Assembly: GCA_947377285.1 (NCBI GenBank)
Contig: CANCFT010000016.1
Span: 1-64,000, forward strand
DNA from: Bacteriovoracaceae bacterium
GTDB taxonomy: Bacteria > Bdellovibrionota > Bacteriovoracia > Bacteriovoracales > Bacteriovoracaceae
Direction: 5' to 3'
Length of the DNA stretch: 64,000 nucleotides
The notes beneath the pieces were generated by a model that saw only the letters and a list, made by a program, of their open reading frames with translations, ran no database searches and had not been told where the DNA came from. Both the position numbers and the translations under genes were made by a program. Below are positions 54,981 to 64,000 of the stretch, piece after piece. Positions within the stretch are counted from its first letter, which is position 1. Each line of letters begins with the position of its first letter.

Positions 54981-55592
54981 ATGAAAGTAATTTTATTAAA
55001 TTCTTTCTTCAGCCTTTCCCGGGTTTTATGCGGAGGAAGTCTGGCTTTTTTAATTGGTGTGGTTGCAGGACTAATTCGTTTTAGTTTTCCAAATAAACTA
55101 AAACAAAATTTCTTTTTTAATTTTCTTTTAGATGCACCTAAGTTTCCTCCTCCAATTGCTTGGATTCCATTTGTTATTTTATCAATGGGAATAGGGGAGA
55201 AATCATCATGGGTTATTGTTTTCATAGGAGTCTTTCCTTCTGTTGCAACCAATACTTACGAAGCACTTTCGGGTGTAAAAAGTGAAATTATCAGAGTGGC
55301 TAAATCAATGGAATTAAATTGGTGGAACATGCTTGTTAAAATTTATTTTCCGGCCATTCTTCCTCAGATTTTTACTGGCTTACGAGTGGGTTTAAATATG
55401 GGATGGATGTCAATTATAGCTGCAGAAATGATCAGTGGAAGCTCGGGACTGGGTTATTCTATCCAATTGAATCGGCAAAATTTAGATTATAATAGAATGC
55501 TTATAGATATGATTTGTATTGCGATTATTGGCTATTTGATAAATTGGTCTATGGTCAAACTAGAATTTAAAGTAGTTAAATGGAATCATTAA
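54981..55592 (+). CDS. ABC importer permease
   Basis: 203 residues with about five hydrophobic segments and the EAA loop (EIIRVAKSMELNWWNMLVKIYFPAILPQIFTGLRVG), the contact to the ATPase. It belongs to the SsuC/TauC group and starts 11 bases after the binding-protein stop. A GTG two codons earlier is an alternative start. Overlaps the ATPase gene by 13 bases. Confidence 0.92.
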   Translation: MKVILLNSFFSLSRVLCGGSLAFLIGVVAGLIRFSFPNKLKQNFFFNFLLDAPKFPPPIAWIPFVILSMGIGEKSSWVIVFIGVFPSVATNTYEALSGVKSEIIRVAKSMELNWWNMLVKIYFPAILPQIFTGLRVGLNMGWMSIIAAEMISGSSGLGYSIQLNRQNLDYNRMLIDMICIAIIGYLINWSMVKLEFKVVKWNH

Positions 55593-56170
55593 AAATTAAA
55601 AATCTCAATTTTAAATTTGAGAAAAAAGTTATTTTTGAAAATTATTCTTTAGAGCTTCCACTGCATAAAATTTATGCATTAATTGGGCCTTCTGGAATTG
55701 GCAAATCAACATTAGCGCATCTTGTTTCAGGGCATTTACAACCTAATTCTGGAGAAATTTTTTTAAAAAATAAATTAATCTCTAAACCTACTAGACAAAT
55801 TTTTATTGTCCATCAAGAGGATGATTTATTTCCTTGGTTAACAGTTTTAGATCAGCTAAAATTTACAAGTTCTAGCCTCGAAGAGATACTTCCACTCCTT
55901 GAAATTTTTAAGCTAAGTGAATCGATCAATCTTTATCCACATGAACTTTCTGGAGGGATGAAAAAACGTCTTGCCTTGCTTCGAGCAGAATTAATTGGAG
56001 CCAAGGTTCTAATTCTCGATGAGACATTCAGTTCACTCAACAAATTGCTTATTGATGAAATACTTCTAGAAATGATTCCTCGATGGAAAGAGAAAGGAAT
56101 GACAATTGTTTTTATTACACACCATTTGGATTATATAAAAAATTATATCGATCAAGTTGTCAGTTTATAG
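55580..56170 (+). CDS. ABC importer ATPase
   Basis: 196 residues, a short member of the SsuB/TauB group: Walker A GPSGIGKST, Q-loop IVHQEDDLFPWL, signature LSGGMKKRLALLRA, Walker B VLILDETFSSL, and H-loop VFITHH. The C-terminus is shorter than usual (about 230-260 is common) but all motifs are present. Its 3' end overlaps the convergent phosphodiesterase gene by 11 bases. Confidence 0.93.
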   Translation: MESLKIKNLNFKFEKKVIFENYSLELPLHKIYALIGPSGIGKSTLAHLVSGHLQPNSGEIFLKNKLISKPTRQIFIVHQEDDLFPWLTVLDQLKFTSSSLEEILPLLEIFKLSESINLYPHELSGGMKKRLALLRAELIGAKVLILDETFSSLNKLLIDEILLEMIPRWKEKGMTIVFITHHLDYIKNYIDQVVSL

Positions 56171-58250
56171 ACTTTTCTAATATTTCCTTTAATACTCGCC
56201 CTTTTGTATGTACAGGAGCATTTTGCTTAAGCAATTTAAGAATTGTTGCATACTGGTCAATATGATTAATTGGATTTTCAATTTGAAATCCTTTTTTTAC
56301 TCCAGGGCCCTTTATAAGGAATGGTGTCCACATCCCTTGTTCTGCACTTGGAATGACAGCTTGTTTATATCCTCCTTTTAGGGATTCTTTAAAAATAATT
56401 AAATTATCTGATACATCTTCAACCCAATTATAATGGGCCGAGTTTGCGATGATTAAATCTCCTGTTCTGTCCGGTGGAAGAAAAAGTAAATTTGCTTGTT
56501 CTCGTTTTAATACTTGGGCCAATGGTTTTAATCCATTTTCATCTTTTAATTCATTTAAGGCCTCTATAACTTCTGAGCGAAGTGCTTCATATTCAGGTCC
56601 ACTTGCATGGTGATAAATTTTATCCAGACCATCCGGGTGTATATAGATATTATCCATCTGTAGAAAAATAACTTTGGTTTTTGCCCAATCAATTTCAAAT
56701 TCTCCAGTTCGTTTTGAGTATTTAAATTTAAGCCACCCTTTTTTGGCAAACAAATTATTTAAGCGGACTTCCTTATAAAGTGGAATTGCCCCGTGATCCG
56801 AGCTAAAAACAATATAACTATTTTGGTCAGCATTTTTTAAAATAGTTCCTAAAATTTGGTCAACATTTTTATACATTTTGAGAATTTCATTCCAAAGTAT
56901 TTTTCTTTCCGGTTCATTTATTGAATTATATTTAGGACTTTTAGGATCTATAAAAGGCATCCACCACCTTCCGGTGAGCATTTGGTTGGGAGTATAGATG
57001 CTTTGAATTATGACATCACTTCCAAAATTTTTAATCATGTATTCGGCCATTTTTTCATGCCAGTCGAATGAAAGTTGAGCCTCTTCTAAAAATACTTGTT
57101 TATCTTCTTTTAGATAAATTAATTGAGGGGGGTAATTATCAACGTAATCGATCATTGGCCCCATTTTCTTATTGATATCTTCATAGAGGTAACTGGGCTT
57201 TATTAAAAATTCATTGAGTTGATCATAAACTAAGCGGATTCTGAAATAATCTTTTTTGCCTAGCTTGATAACTTTTATTTTAACTTTGCTATCTAACTTT
57301 ACGCTTGAAGCATCTCTCTCCCATTGCATTTTTTTAGGAGTATTTATATTATAATCATTTTTTAATTCCCAACTTAATGAAACTTCCTGCCATTGACTCC
57401 AATCACCTACAGCTAAATCATTAAAGACTGTTGTTTTATCTTTTGAAAAGAGAACTCGGTCATAATTTTCAATTCCATCATCTGTTGAGTCGTAAACTAA
57501 TGCATAAAGAGGAGCTTTCCAATTAAGTAAATTTATTTCTCGCGGAGGAGAATAAGACTTTATTTTTATCGACCAATCTATTGGATCCTCGCTTTGTAAA
57601 AACTTTGTTAACTCGCTACCAAAATTAAATACTCTTCTATTCTGTCCAGTTTCAACTTGGAGGGTTTCATCATTGGCAGAATGAAATATAATGGCCGGAA
57701 ATTCGATTCCCCAGCCGCCCCATCGGCCTTTTATAGTAATGCCATCATTGAGTTCAGGAGGAGTTGAGCCGGGGATAGATAAAAGAGAGACAATAAATTT
57801 GTTTTGCTCAAGAGTGTACCAAATCGGTGGAACCTTTTTTGCCTGTGATGTAAATCCTCCTTTAGAGACCATGCTCAAAGGATAGCCTTCTATTCTCATC
57901 GGTCCATCAGCAATTCCGTGAACGTCAGGAGTTGTTCCAGTCATCAGAGTGGCAAAATTAGTAGGAGTATGTCCTGGAAATACAGGGATTGAGTACCCGT
58001 AACTTCCTTCATCCATTAAGCGTTTTAAATTTGGAAGTTCGCCATTTTTTGCCCATTCATAAATTTTAAATGTAACGGGTTCTGCCCTTAAACCATCGGG
58101 AATGAACCAATATAAACGCAAGGGTTTATGATTTACTTTTTGGGTTATAGGATTTAGTTTCTGGTGAGTTAAAAAATAAAAAAAACTAAGCATAATAAAA
58201 AATAAGAAAATAATTAAAACATATATGGACTTCGTTGATTGGTTTTTCAT
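56160..58250 (-). CDS. Alkaline-phosphatase-superfamily phosphodiesterase, membrane-anchored
   Basis: 696 residues. An N-terminal signal anchor (about 8-28) is followed by FIPDGLRAEPVTF (first metal Asp), GHTPTNFATLMTGTTPDVHG (nucleophile Thr in the HTPTNF segment), and FSSDHGAIPLYKEVRLN (metal Asp-His). These match type I phosphodiesterase/nucleotide pyrophosphatase enzymes. The catalytic domain faces the periplasm. The substrate is unknown; nucleotide, phosphonate or lipid diesters are possible. An insertion (about 200-340) with beta-rich sequence is larger than usual. Confidence 0.85.
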   Translation of the reverse strand: MKNQSTKSIYVLIIFLFFIMLSFFYFLTHQKLNPITQKVNHKPLRLYWFIPDGLRAEPVTFKIYEWAKNGELPNLKRLMDEGSYGYSIPVFPGHTPTNFATLMTGTTPDVHGIADGPMRIEGYPLSMVSKGGFTSQAKKVPPIWYTLEQNKFIVSLLSIPGSTPPELNDGITIKGRWGGWGIEFPAIIFHSANDETLQVETGQNRRVFNFGSELTKFLQSEDPIDWSIKIKSYSPPREINLLNWKAPLYALVYDSTDDGIENYDRVLFSKDKTTVFNDLAVGDWSQWQEVSLSWELKNDYNINTPKKMQWERDASSVKLDSKVKIKVIKLGKKDYFRIRLVYDQLNEFLIKPSYLYEDINKKMGPMIDYVDNYPPQLIYLKEDKQVFLEEAQLSFDWHEKMAEYMIKNFGSDVIIQSIYTPNQMLTGRWWMPFIDPKSPKYNSINEPERKILWNEILKMYKNVDQILGTILKNADQNSYIVFSSDHGAIPLYKEVRLNNLFAKKGWLKFKYSKRTGEFEIDWAKTKVIFLQMDNIYIHPDGLDKIYHHASGPEYEALRSEVIEALNELKDENGLKPLAQVLKREQANLLFLPPDRTGDLIIANSAHYNWVEDVSDNLIIFKESLKGGYKQAVIPSAEQGMWTPFLIKGPGVKKGFQIENPINHIDQYATILKLLKQNAPVHTKGRVLKEILEKSIN

Positions 58251-58302
58251 AATATCAATAAGTATATGAAATACAAAATCATCTGACTATGGACAAACGC
58301 CA

Positions 58303-59226
58303 ATGCTAAAGTTTTTCAGTCTACCAATATTATTAGCATTTGCGTTAGGATATCAATTTCCTTATATTGCTTTGAACCTTTCTCAATTTGCTTTCATTAT
58401 TCTTTTTTTGATGATGACTTCAATGGCCATTGATCTGGAATGGTCGATAGTAAAAAAGCTGGCGTCAAATAAGAAGGAGATTGCGTTTGGGCTTTTTTTG
58501 CAATTTCTTTTTTTTCCATTATTTCAGTGGCTACTTGCTAGGCACTTTATAAATGATAAATCTCTTTTATATGGCACTTTTTTAGCTTCATTATGCCCAG
58601 TCGCAATAGTCGCTCCTAGTTTTAGCAAAATGTTTAATGCCGATGAAGAACTTTCCATTTTACTCGTCATAATTTCAATGTTTTTATTTCCATTGGCTTT
58701 ATATGTGGCAATGATTCTTACTAACAATTCTTTGCATCTCTCTCCAATACTCATAGACATGATAATTTTAGTTTTTTTTCCAGTTTTTTTGGGGCTAGTT
58801 TTGAAATGGCTTGATAAAAATTTTTTTCAAAATAACATGATTAAATTTTGGAAACAAATAGCTGCAGAATTTAATATGTTTTCAATTGCTTTTTTAGCCT
58901 TTATTTATTTTGGCGCTTCAGTTGCAAAAATTAATCTTAATTATACATCATGGACAGAAATACTTGGAGTTTTAGGAATAATTTTTTTCCAAGATTTTGG
59001 GGTATATTTCCTGTCAAAGTGGTTGATGAGGAAGTTTTTTTCAGAAGAGAAAGCAATGGCGTTATGCATTTCAATTTCCATGAAAAATATGGCAGTTTCT
59101 GGCGCTATTCTTTTATTTTATGACCCAAAAGCTTCTCTTGCTTCGGCCGTTGGTTTTTTAATTCATGCAATATTTTTTAATTTTTTGGTCATTCATAAAC
59201 CCAAAAAGGTTGTACTTGATAATTAA
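58303..59226 (+). CDS. BASS-family transporter (bile acid:Na+ symporter fold)
   Basis: 307 residues with about nine or ten hydrophobic segments. LFLASLCPVAIVAPSFSKMF and ALCISISMKNMAVSGAILLF contain the two crossover motifs (Pro-rich ACPxG-like and GMQN-like SMKNMAV) of this family, known for bile acids, pantoate and other organic anions. The substrate here is unknown. It is divergent from the phosphodiesterase gene. Confidence 0.85.
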   Translation: MLKFFSLPILLAFALGYQFPYIALNLSQFAFIILFLMMTSMAIDLEWSIVKKLASNKKEIAFGLFLQFLFFPLFQWLLARHFINDKSLLYGTFLASLCPVAIVAPSFSKMFNADEELSILLVIISMFLFPLALYVAMILTNNSLHLSPILIDMIILVFFPVFLGLVLKWLDKNFFQNNMIKFWKQIAAEFNMFSIAFLAFIYFGASVAKINLNYTSWTEILGVLGIIFFQDFGVYFLSKWLMRKFFSEEKAMALCISISMKNMAVSGAILLFYDPKASLASAVGFLIHAIFFNFLVIHKPKKVVLDN

Positions 59227-59295
59227 ATTTTATTTGCTTTAGTTTAATAAGGCTTTTTTGACGTACAAGTTCTATTCTTTTACACTTTTATAATA

Positions 59296-59895
59296 ATGCT
59301 TAAAATATTTATCTATTTTTTCTACTTAAATTTATCTTCTGCATATCCAGAGGTTATGCCTAATAATTTAAATTTAGCATTAAAGCAATTTGGTCTTCGC
59401 CTTGATGACGGCAATCATTATGTTCTTAGCAAAAATCAATTGAGAAGTGGCAAGCAATTTCAATTGGCTAATATAATAGCTGAAAAAAATGGAACAAGAA
59501 TTGATATAGAGCTTACCAAGCCTATAGTGGAAAGCGAGGTTGCTAATATGATCAACACTCAATTTGATTTAATTTTAAAACTTTATGGCCCACAGTTCAC
59601 TCCTTACCAAGGAGCCGTTACAAATATTTCAACTTGCACTGAAGAATATAAGCCTAAGAGCAAAACGATATTTGTGTTGGGAAAAGCAACGAAAATTCTC
59701 ATCGCAAATTCGACTGATCGATTTGTACTGGGTGTTTGTGAAAAAAGTGAAATTAAGCTGAAAGCAGTTATTGCTTTTGTTTATGATTCTGATCAAAGTG
59801 AACTTGTACAATTTCGCATTTTTATACCAATTGATAAATTTGTTGAAAAAGATATTCTTCAACTATTAAAAAAAATAAAAATTGATAAAAAATGA
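59296..59895 (+). CDS. Exported protein of unknown function
   Basis: 199 residues with a short signal peptide (about 1-16, ending SSA). The mature protein has two cysteines (STCTEE, VCEKSE). It overlaps the sulfatase-like gene by 4 bases (ATGA), so the two are translationally coupled and probably act together. No family is recognised. Confidence 0.72.
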   Translation: MLKIFIYFFYLNLSSAYPEVMPNNLNLALKQFGLRLDDGNHYVLSKNQLRSGKQFQLANIIAEKNGTRIDIELTKPIVESEVANMINTQFDLILKLYGPQFTPYQGAVTNISTCTEEYKPKSKTIFVLGKATKILIANSTDRFVLGVCEKSEIKLKAVIAFVYDSDQSELVQFRIFIPIDKFVEKDILQLLKKIKIDKK

Positions 59896-61340
59896 AATTA
59901 AAAAAAAGTAAATTTTTAATTAGTTCACTTATTTTATTATTTTTAATATTAATAATCATTCTATTTATTCAAAAACAAAAAAGCATTATTGCAAAAAAGA
60001 CCTTACTGAATCGACCAAATATTCTTTTAATTAGTTTATGTTCTGTTCGTTTTTCTGAATTAATGGCCTATGGAGCAACTTTTGATGCTGCACCATCGAT
60101 TAATAAATTTTCCAAATCTGCCTATGTTTTTAAAAATGCTGTTGGTCAGACTTCTTGGCGAAACTTTTGGGTGGGCTGGTTTACTCCACTTCTTTGGCAT
60201 CCTGAAAGGGCCAATGGATTTCAGGCTTATTCCGCATTTAAAGACATTTCTTCAGCCCCTCGCTCTTATGAATTAGCTGGAACTAGTAGAAATATTTTTA
60301 AATATTTAGAAGTTCAAGAATCAACTAAAGAAAAATTACTCGAATCGTTAAGGCCTTACAAGGAGAAAATGCTATCTCATAATCAACTTCCTTTTTTCTT
60401 CAATTTACTTATTAAAAGTGTTCACTTTCCATACAGCGGTATAAATCGTGAACAAATCAATTATTCTGAATTCATGCCAGACTCAAACTTTAAATTATAC
60501 AAGTCATATTTGAACCAAAATCTTGATGTAAATTTTTTAATTCCTGAAGATAAAATAGCTTTTTTTGCTTTGCTTTTTGGTAATAGATCTCAGATAGAAA
60601 ATTCTCTAGCAAAATTAATCCCTCAAAACTCTATTCCAAAAGATCCATTGGGAATCATGAATAATGATTCGTTTCTTACGAAATGGAAAAAGAGCAAAAG
60701 TTATTCAATGGATTTAGATATTTTAAAAGGTGCCTACCGAGCAAAGTTACAATTTGTTGATTCTGAAATAAAGGATTTTATTAATTTATTTGATAATGAC
60801 GAACTTAAAGAAAATACAATTGTTATAATTGCAGGGGATCATGGCACGGCTTTGATGGAACATGGCAATTTGCATAACGGCAATACTCCCTATGAAGAAG
60901 TGATTAAAACTCCTCTTTTTATTCATTTCCCCGAAATGAAGGAAATGAAAAATATTAATCTACAATTTTCTGAAAAATCTTTACAGAAAATTGTTACAAG
61001 TCTTTTGAATGGAAGTTTAACCTCCAAAAATTTTGATTCAATATTACCAAGTTTAGAAGAAAACGATATTTTTTCTCGCGATTGCCCTCAACGCAATTTT
61101 TCAATTCGTGAAAATAACAAGTGGAAATACTTTTGGGACATTAGTAGTCGTGAAAGAAAACTTTATGACTTGCAAAATGACCCAAATGAGTTGAATGATT
61201 TATCAGAAACTAAACCTGAAGTAATAACTAAATTTGAAGAGCTGATTTTAGAAAATCAAAAGCGACTTAGAGTTTTAAACAATTATGGATGTCCGACTGA
61301 ATCTTTTAAATATATCAATGCTCCTCCTGAAGAAGAGTAA
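59892..61340 (+). CDS. Sulfatase-fold membrane-anchored protein, probably altered active site
   Basis: 482 residues with an N-terminal signal anchor (about 9-26). RPNILLISLCSVRFSELMAYG aligns with the sulfatase start (ILLISLDTLRADHLxxYG), but Cys replaces the first metal Asp. The Cys/Ser-x-Pro-x-Arg nucleophile segment reads QTSWRNFW, with neither Cys nor Ser-x-Pro. The C-terminal metal site IIAGDHGTALMEHG and a KWKYFWD...LYDLQNDPNELND tail are kept. It may be inactive or use a different nucleophile (such as the Thr or Ser). Coupled by a 4-base overlap to the upstream exported-protein gene. Confidence 0.8.
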   Translation: MKLKKSKFLISSLILLFLILIIILFIQKQKSIIAKKTLLNRPNILLISLCSVRFSELMAYGATFDAAPSINKFSKSAYVFKNAVGQTSWRNFWVGWFTPLLWHPERANGFQAYSAFKDISSAPRSYELAGTSRNIFKYLEVQESTKEKLLESLRPYKEKMLSHNQLPFFFNLLIKSVHFPYSGINREQINYSEFMPDSNFKLYKSYLNQNLDVNFLIPEDKIAFFALLFGNRSQIENSLAKLIPQNSIPKDPLGIMNNDSFLTKWKKSKSYSMDLDILKGAYRAKLQFVDSEIKDFINLFDNDELKENTIVIIAGDHGTALMEHGNLHNGNTPYEEVIKTPLFIHFPEMKEMKNINLQFSEKSLQKIVTSLLNGSLTSKNFDSILPSLEENDIFSRDCPQRNFSIRENNKWKYFWDISSRERKLYDLQNDPNELNDLSETKPEVITKFEELILENQKRLRVLNNYGCPTESFKYINAPPEEE

Positions 61341-61341
61341 T

Positions 61342-64000
61342 TTAAAACTGTTTGCAAATTGAATATTCGTAAAAGACATCATAGCCCGTGGCAATAGACG
61401 ATTTAAGTTGAAATGGAAGATATTGTGCCGATCCCGGTGGAACAATAGGGCTATTGTAAATAATAGTTCCATTCCAAGTACCAACATAAATAGCGCTGGC
61501 AGTGTCATATTTAAAATTATTATTCACATTGTAGAAACAATTAGTTGTATTGGCAGTAGTAAAACTTACAATGTTTGAATAAGGTGACGCCCCCAACGCA
61601 TTATAACTTTGAATGCGGTATTGATAATTTGTATTAGAAAGCGTCGACGTGGTGTCATTAGTAGTTGTAACAATTGAATATTGATTAATAGTCGTTAAAT
61701 TAGTGATTACTGAATTAAAATTATCCGTAGAGCGTTCTACTTTGTAACCAATAGGAGTAGGATTCAATGCATTCCAATTTAAAGTGGCAGAAAAATTTGA
61801 AGGAGTAATGGACAGTATTGGTGCGGCTGGTAGAGTTAAAAATCGATCGACTGTTGAATTGAAATTTTTTGTAGCATCTGCAGCTGTTAACCCAATATTG
61901 TAAATTCGAAAATCAGCGACTTCATTAATAACTCTACCAATTATATATGATCCAACAGGTGTAATCATTGCAGTTCCCAAACTTAGACTACATTTTTCTA
62001 CACCATTTACGAATATTTTTAAAATTTTAGTGGAACCATCATATGAACCTACTAAATGAAACCAACTTTGTGATGGATAAATATTACTATTACAGCCAAT
62101 TGAATTATTAATTATAGTTGAAAAATTACTACTGCCAGAAGTGTCGCCAGATAATCCGAGTCCAGTGGTGAAAATTGTTGTCCCGCTGTTATTAACGTAC
62201 GTACCATTATTAATTGTATAAAAGGTATTTGGGGCATAATAATTAGCGCTTGTTAAAATAGGTGAATTTATCCATGTTTCAAAACTCAAACTTGTATTCG
62301 AATTATAAAAATATCCAAGGTCTACATAATTTAAAATAGTATTTATATTAGTTTCAAATTTTAAGCGATAAGGTCCAGTGACACCACTTGTATTCAATGT
62401 CCCATCACCAATCCATCCACTTGTATTAGTGAATAGAAATGACCTTAGATTGGCATTTGTTAAATCAGAGTTTGAAGCCAAATTTTTCCAATTTGATGTC
62501 ATTAAAATATTTGATCCCGGTGTGTTTCCTGATTCAGCAAAGCGGGCTTGAAAATCTGCTATAGGAGTTTTTGCTAAGAAAAGTGCAGGGACCGTTTGGT
62601 TTATTGTGGTGCTACTTGCTGGTACAGAAGCCGTAAATACTGAATCACCACCTGTCAAAGATTTTACGGTAAAAGTTGTCTGTCCAAAAGCATTTGTAAG
62701 AGCGGGTGTTGGGCCCACAATTGTATCAGTGGCCCCACGGCTAGAACTCAAGCTCACTGCTTTTCCGATTACAGGATTTCCTGCTGAATCAATCAATGAA
62801 ACTTTAATAGTCGAAACTGAAACTCCATCTGCCGCAACAGAGACAGGTAAAATTGTCACATTTGATAAACTGCTGTTTGGATCTGTTGGTGGAACATAAA
62901 AAACTGCATAGCCTAATTGGTTTACAGTCACAGAACTCGCAGGCACGGCTGCAGTTAGTGTAGCTTGACCAATAGTAGAAGATTTTAAAGTAAAAGTCGT
63001 TTGCCCGAAACTATTAGTAGTTGCTGGAGTGGGGCCTAGTATTGTGTCAGTAGCTCCGCGACTGGAAGTGAGGGTGACCGCTTTTCCACTTATGGCATTT
63101 CCACCGGCATCTAGAATCGTTACAGTAACGGTTGAAGTCGATGTTCCGTCAGCAGCTATTGAAAGTGGAGAAAATGTTAATGTTGATAAATTAGCATTTG
63201 GAATTCCAAGTGGAGTTGTAAAAACAGGGTAACCTAATTGGCTTAATGTCATACTGCTAGCAGGTACGGCCGCCGTTAAAATTGGTTGTCCAACGGTAGT
63301 AGATTTTATAGTAAAGGTGCTTTGCCCAGAGGCATTGGTAAGAGCAGGTGTAGGGCCAACGATAGTATCAGTTGCTCCACGGCTGGAAGTCAGTGTGACA
63401 GCTTTACCGCTAAGTGGAGTTGAAGCAACATCGCTTAAGGTAACGGTTACAGTTGATGTAGAAGTGCCATCTGCTGCAACAGATAGCGGAGAAAAAGTCA
63501 TGGTAGATAAACTTGAATTTGGAATTCCTTGAGGTTCATAAAAAAGTGTATATCCGGCCTGATTTAAATTGATGCTACTTGCAGGAACACTTGCAGAAAG
63601 ATTTGCCTGACCTACGGTGGAAGATTTAATAGTAAATTGTGTTTGACCAGATCCATTTGTGACAGCAGGAGTTGGTCCAGTAATGGTATCTGTAGCACCA
63701 CGACTGGAGGAAAGGGCCACGACTTTTCCACTCACAGGATTAGCACCTACATCTTGAAGAGTAATAGTTATTGAAGCAGTAGACGTACCGTCGGCCGCGA
63801 CAGTTAATGGGGAAAAAGTCATCGTCGATAAAGTAGAACTTGGAATTCCCAGTGCCGCGTAAAAAAGTGTATAGCCAACTTGGTAAAGTGTAATTCCACT
63901 GGCGGGAATAGAGGCCGTTAGCGTTGACTGCCCAACTGAGGATGACTTTATAGTAAAGGTTGTCTGACCCATTAAGTCGGTAGTTATTGGGTTTGGAGCT
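61342..64000 (-). CDS. Large surface protein: Ig-like repeats, LamG, FN3; N-terminal part off the right edge
   Basis: The frame is open to base 64000 with the same repeat continuing, so the start lies outside. Four full and one partial Ig-like domain of about 107 residues (invasin/intimin Big-1 type; LSVAADGTSTSTVTVTLSD, SSRGATDTIVGPTPA) are followed by a LamG/concanavalin-type domain (about 480-705, WFHLVGSYDGSTKILKIFVNG), an FN3 domain (about 715-805), and a final segment of about 65 residues with two cysteines (NCFYNVNNN, SICKQF). Secreted adhesin or surface-bound structure is likely. The ATG at 63972 is only an internal Met. Confidence 0.82.
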   Translation of the reverse strand, partial: APNPITTDLMGQTTFTIKSSSVGQSTLTASIPASGITLYQVGYTLFYAALGIPSSTLSTMTFSPLTVAADGTSTASITITLQDVGANPVSGKVVALSSSRGATDTITGPTPAVTNGSGQTQFTIKSSTVGQANLSASVPASSINLNQAGYTLFYEPQGIPNSSLSTMTFSPLSVAADGTSTSTVTVTLSDVASTPLSGKAVTLTSSRGATDTIVGPTPALTNASGQSTFTIKSTTVGQPILTAAVPASSMTLSQLGYPVFTTPLGIPNANLSTLTFSPLSIAADGTSTSTVTVTILDAGGNAISGKAVTLTSSRGATDTILGPTPATTNSFGQTTFTLKSSTIGQATLTAAVPASSVTVNQLGYAVFYVPPTDPNSSLSNVTILPVSVAADGVSVSTIKVSLIDSAGNPVIGKAVSLSSSRGATDTIVGPTPALTNAFGQTTFTVKSLTGGDSVFTASVPASSTTINQTVPALFLAKTPIADFQARFAESGNTPGSNILMTSNWKNLASNSDLTNANLRSFLFTNTSGWIGDGTLNTSGVTGPYRLKFETNINTILNYVDLGYFYNSNTSLSFETWINSPILTSANYYAPNTFYTINNGTYVNNSGTTIFTTGLGLSGDTSGSSNFSTIINNSIGCNSNIYPSQSWFHLVGSYDGSTKILKIFVNGVEKCSLSLGTAMITPVGSYIIGRVINEVADFRIYNIGLTAADATKNFNSTVDRFLTLPAAPILSITPSNFSATLNWNALNPTPIGYKVERSTDNFNSVITNLTTINQYSIVTTTNDTTSTLSNTNYQYRIQSYNALGASPYSNIVSFTTANTTNCFYNVNNNFKYDTASAIYVGTWNGTIIYNSPIVPPGSAQYLPFQLKSSIATGYDVFYEYSICKQF
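62563..63846 (-). repeat. Four tandem 321-base repeats coding 107-residue Ig-like domains
   Basis: Units at 63846-63526, 63525-63205, 63204-62884 and 62883-62563, each 107 codons, with a partial unit from 63847 to the edge. The first three are closest; the last, next to the LamG domain, is the most diverged. Confidence 0.85.

Noticed and set aside
62563..63846. CRISPR array in the repeat region
   Set aside because: Repeats are 321 bases long, coding, in frame with the adhesin gene, and lack spacers.
1..64000. tRNA, rRNA, prophage or insertion sequence
   Set aside because: No tRNA-like folds, rRNA stretches, integrase, transposase or capsid genes were seen in any frame or gap.

Overview
The window is AT-rich, densely coded bacterial chromosome with no rRNA, tRNA, phage, insertion sequence or CRISPR array that I can see. 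It encodes a Gram-negative type cell: outer-membrane barrels, a phosphate-selective-type porin, lipoproteins, periplasmic cytochromes and many short secreted proteins of unknown function. Low GC, abundant small exported proteins and the mix of sensors and surface proteins suggest Bdellovibrionota (Bacteriovorax/Peredibacter-like), but this is inference; no marker gene here fixes the taxon.

Layout. 1-1141: two exported proteins of unknown function. 1283-7974 (minus): the most striking region, a three-gene urate-degradation operon: a PuuD-type membrane urate oxidase with a cupredoxin tail, 5-hydroxyisourate hydrolase, and a 1571-residue fusion of malate synthase, OHCU decarboxylase, a serine beta-lactamase-like hydrolase and allantoicase. 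Together they would carry urate to glyoxylate and on to malate, with no allantoinase visible. 8034-10053: glutaredoxin-like protein without cysteine, response regulator, thiol peroxidase, GmhB-like phosphatase. 10039-17854: PAS histidine kinase, CheB-CheR-PAS fusion, FtsH, LCAT-like hydrolase. 18004-20349: three-gene type III polyketide synthase operon. 20408-28925: exported proteins, glycosyltransferase, YgiD-like dioxygenase, radical SAM enzyme, CBS protein, MFS exporter and a transglutaminase-like/beta-barrel protein.

29031-45542: DUF4337, TatA-like and YkgJ-like proteins, DUF3465 protein, lytic-transglycosylase-like lipoprotein, a dockerin/FN3 secreted protein, Old Yellow Enzyme, cardiolipin synthase and small secreted proteins. 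45681-46598: an exported protein resembling the SidE phosphodiesterase domain of Legionella effectors. 46742-53715: a compact six-gene operon combining a PstS-like phosphate-binding protein, c-type cytochromes (about seven CxxCH sites), a YceI protein, a haem-bearing outer-membrane protein and an OprP-like porin. 54007-56170: an ABC importer of unknown substrate. 56160-64000: phosphodiesterase-like and sulfatase-like proteins, a BASS-type transporter, and the C-terminal part of a giant adhesin-like protein with 107-residue Ig-like repeats that runs off the right edge.

The 4-base palindrome GGCC is much more frequent than base composition predicts.
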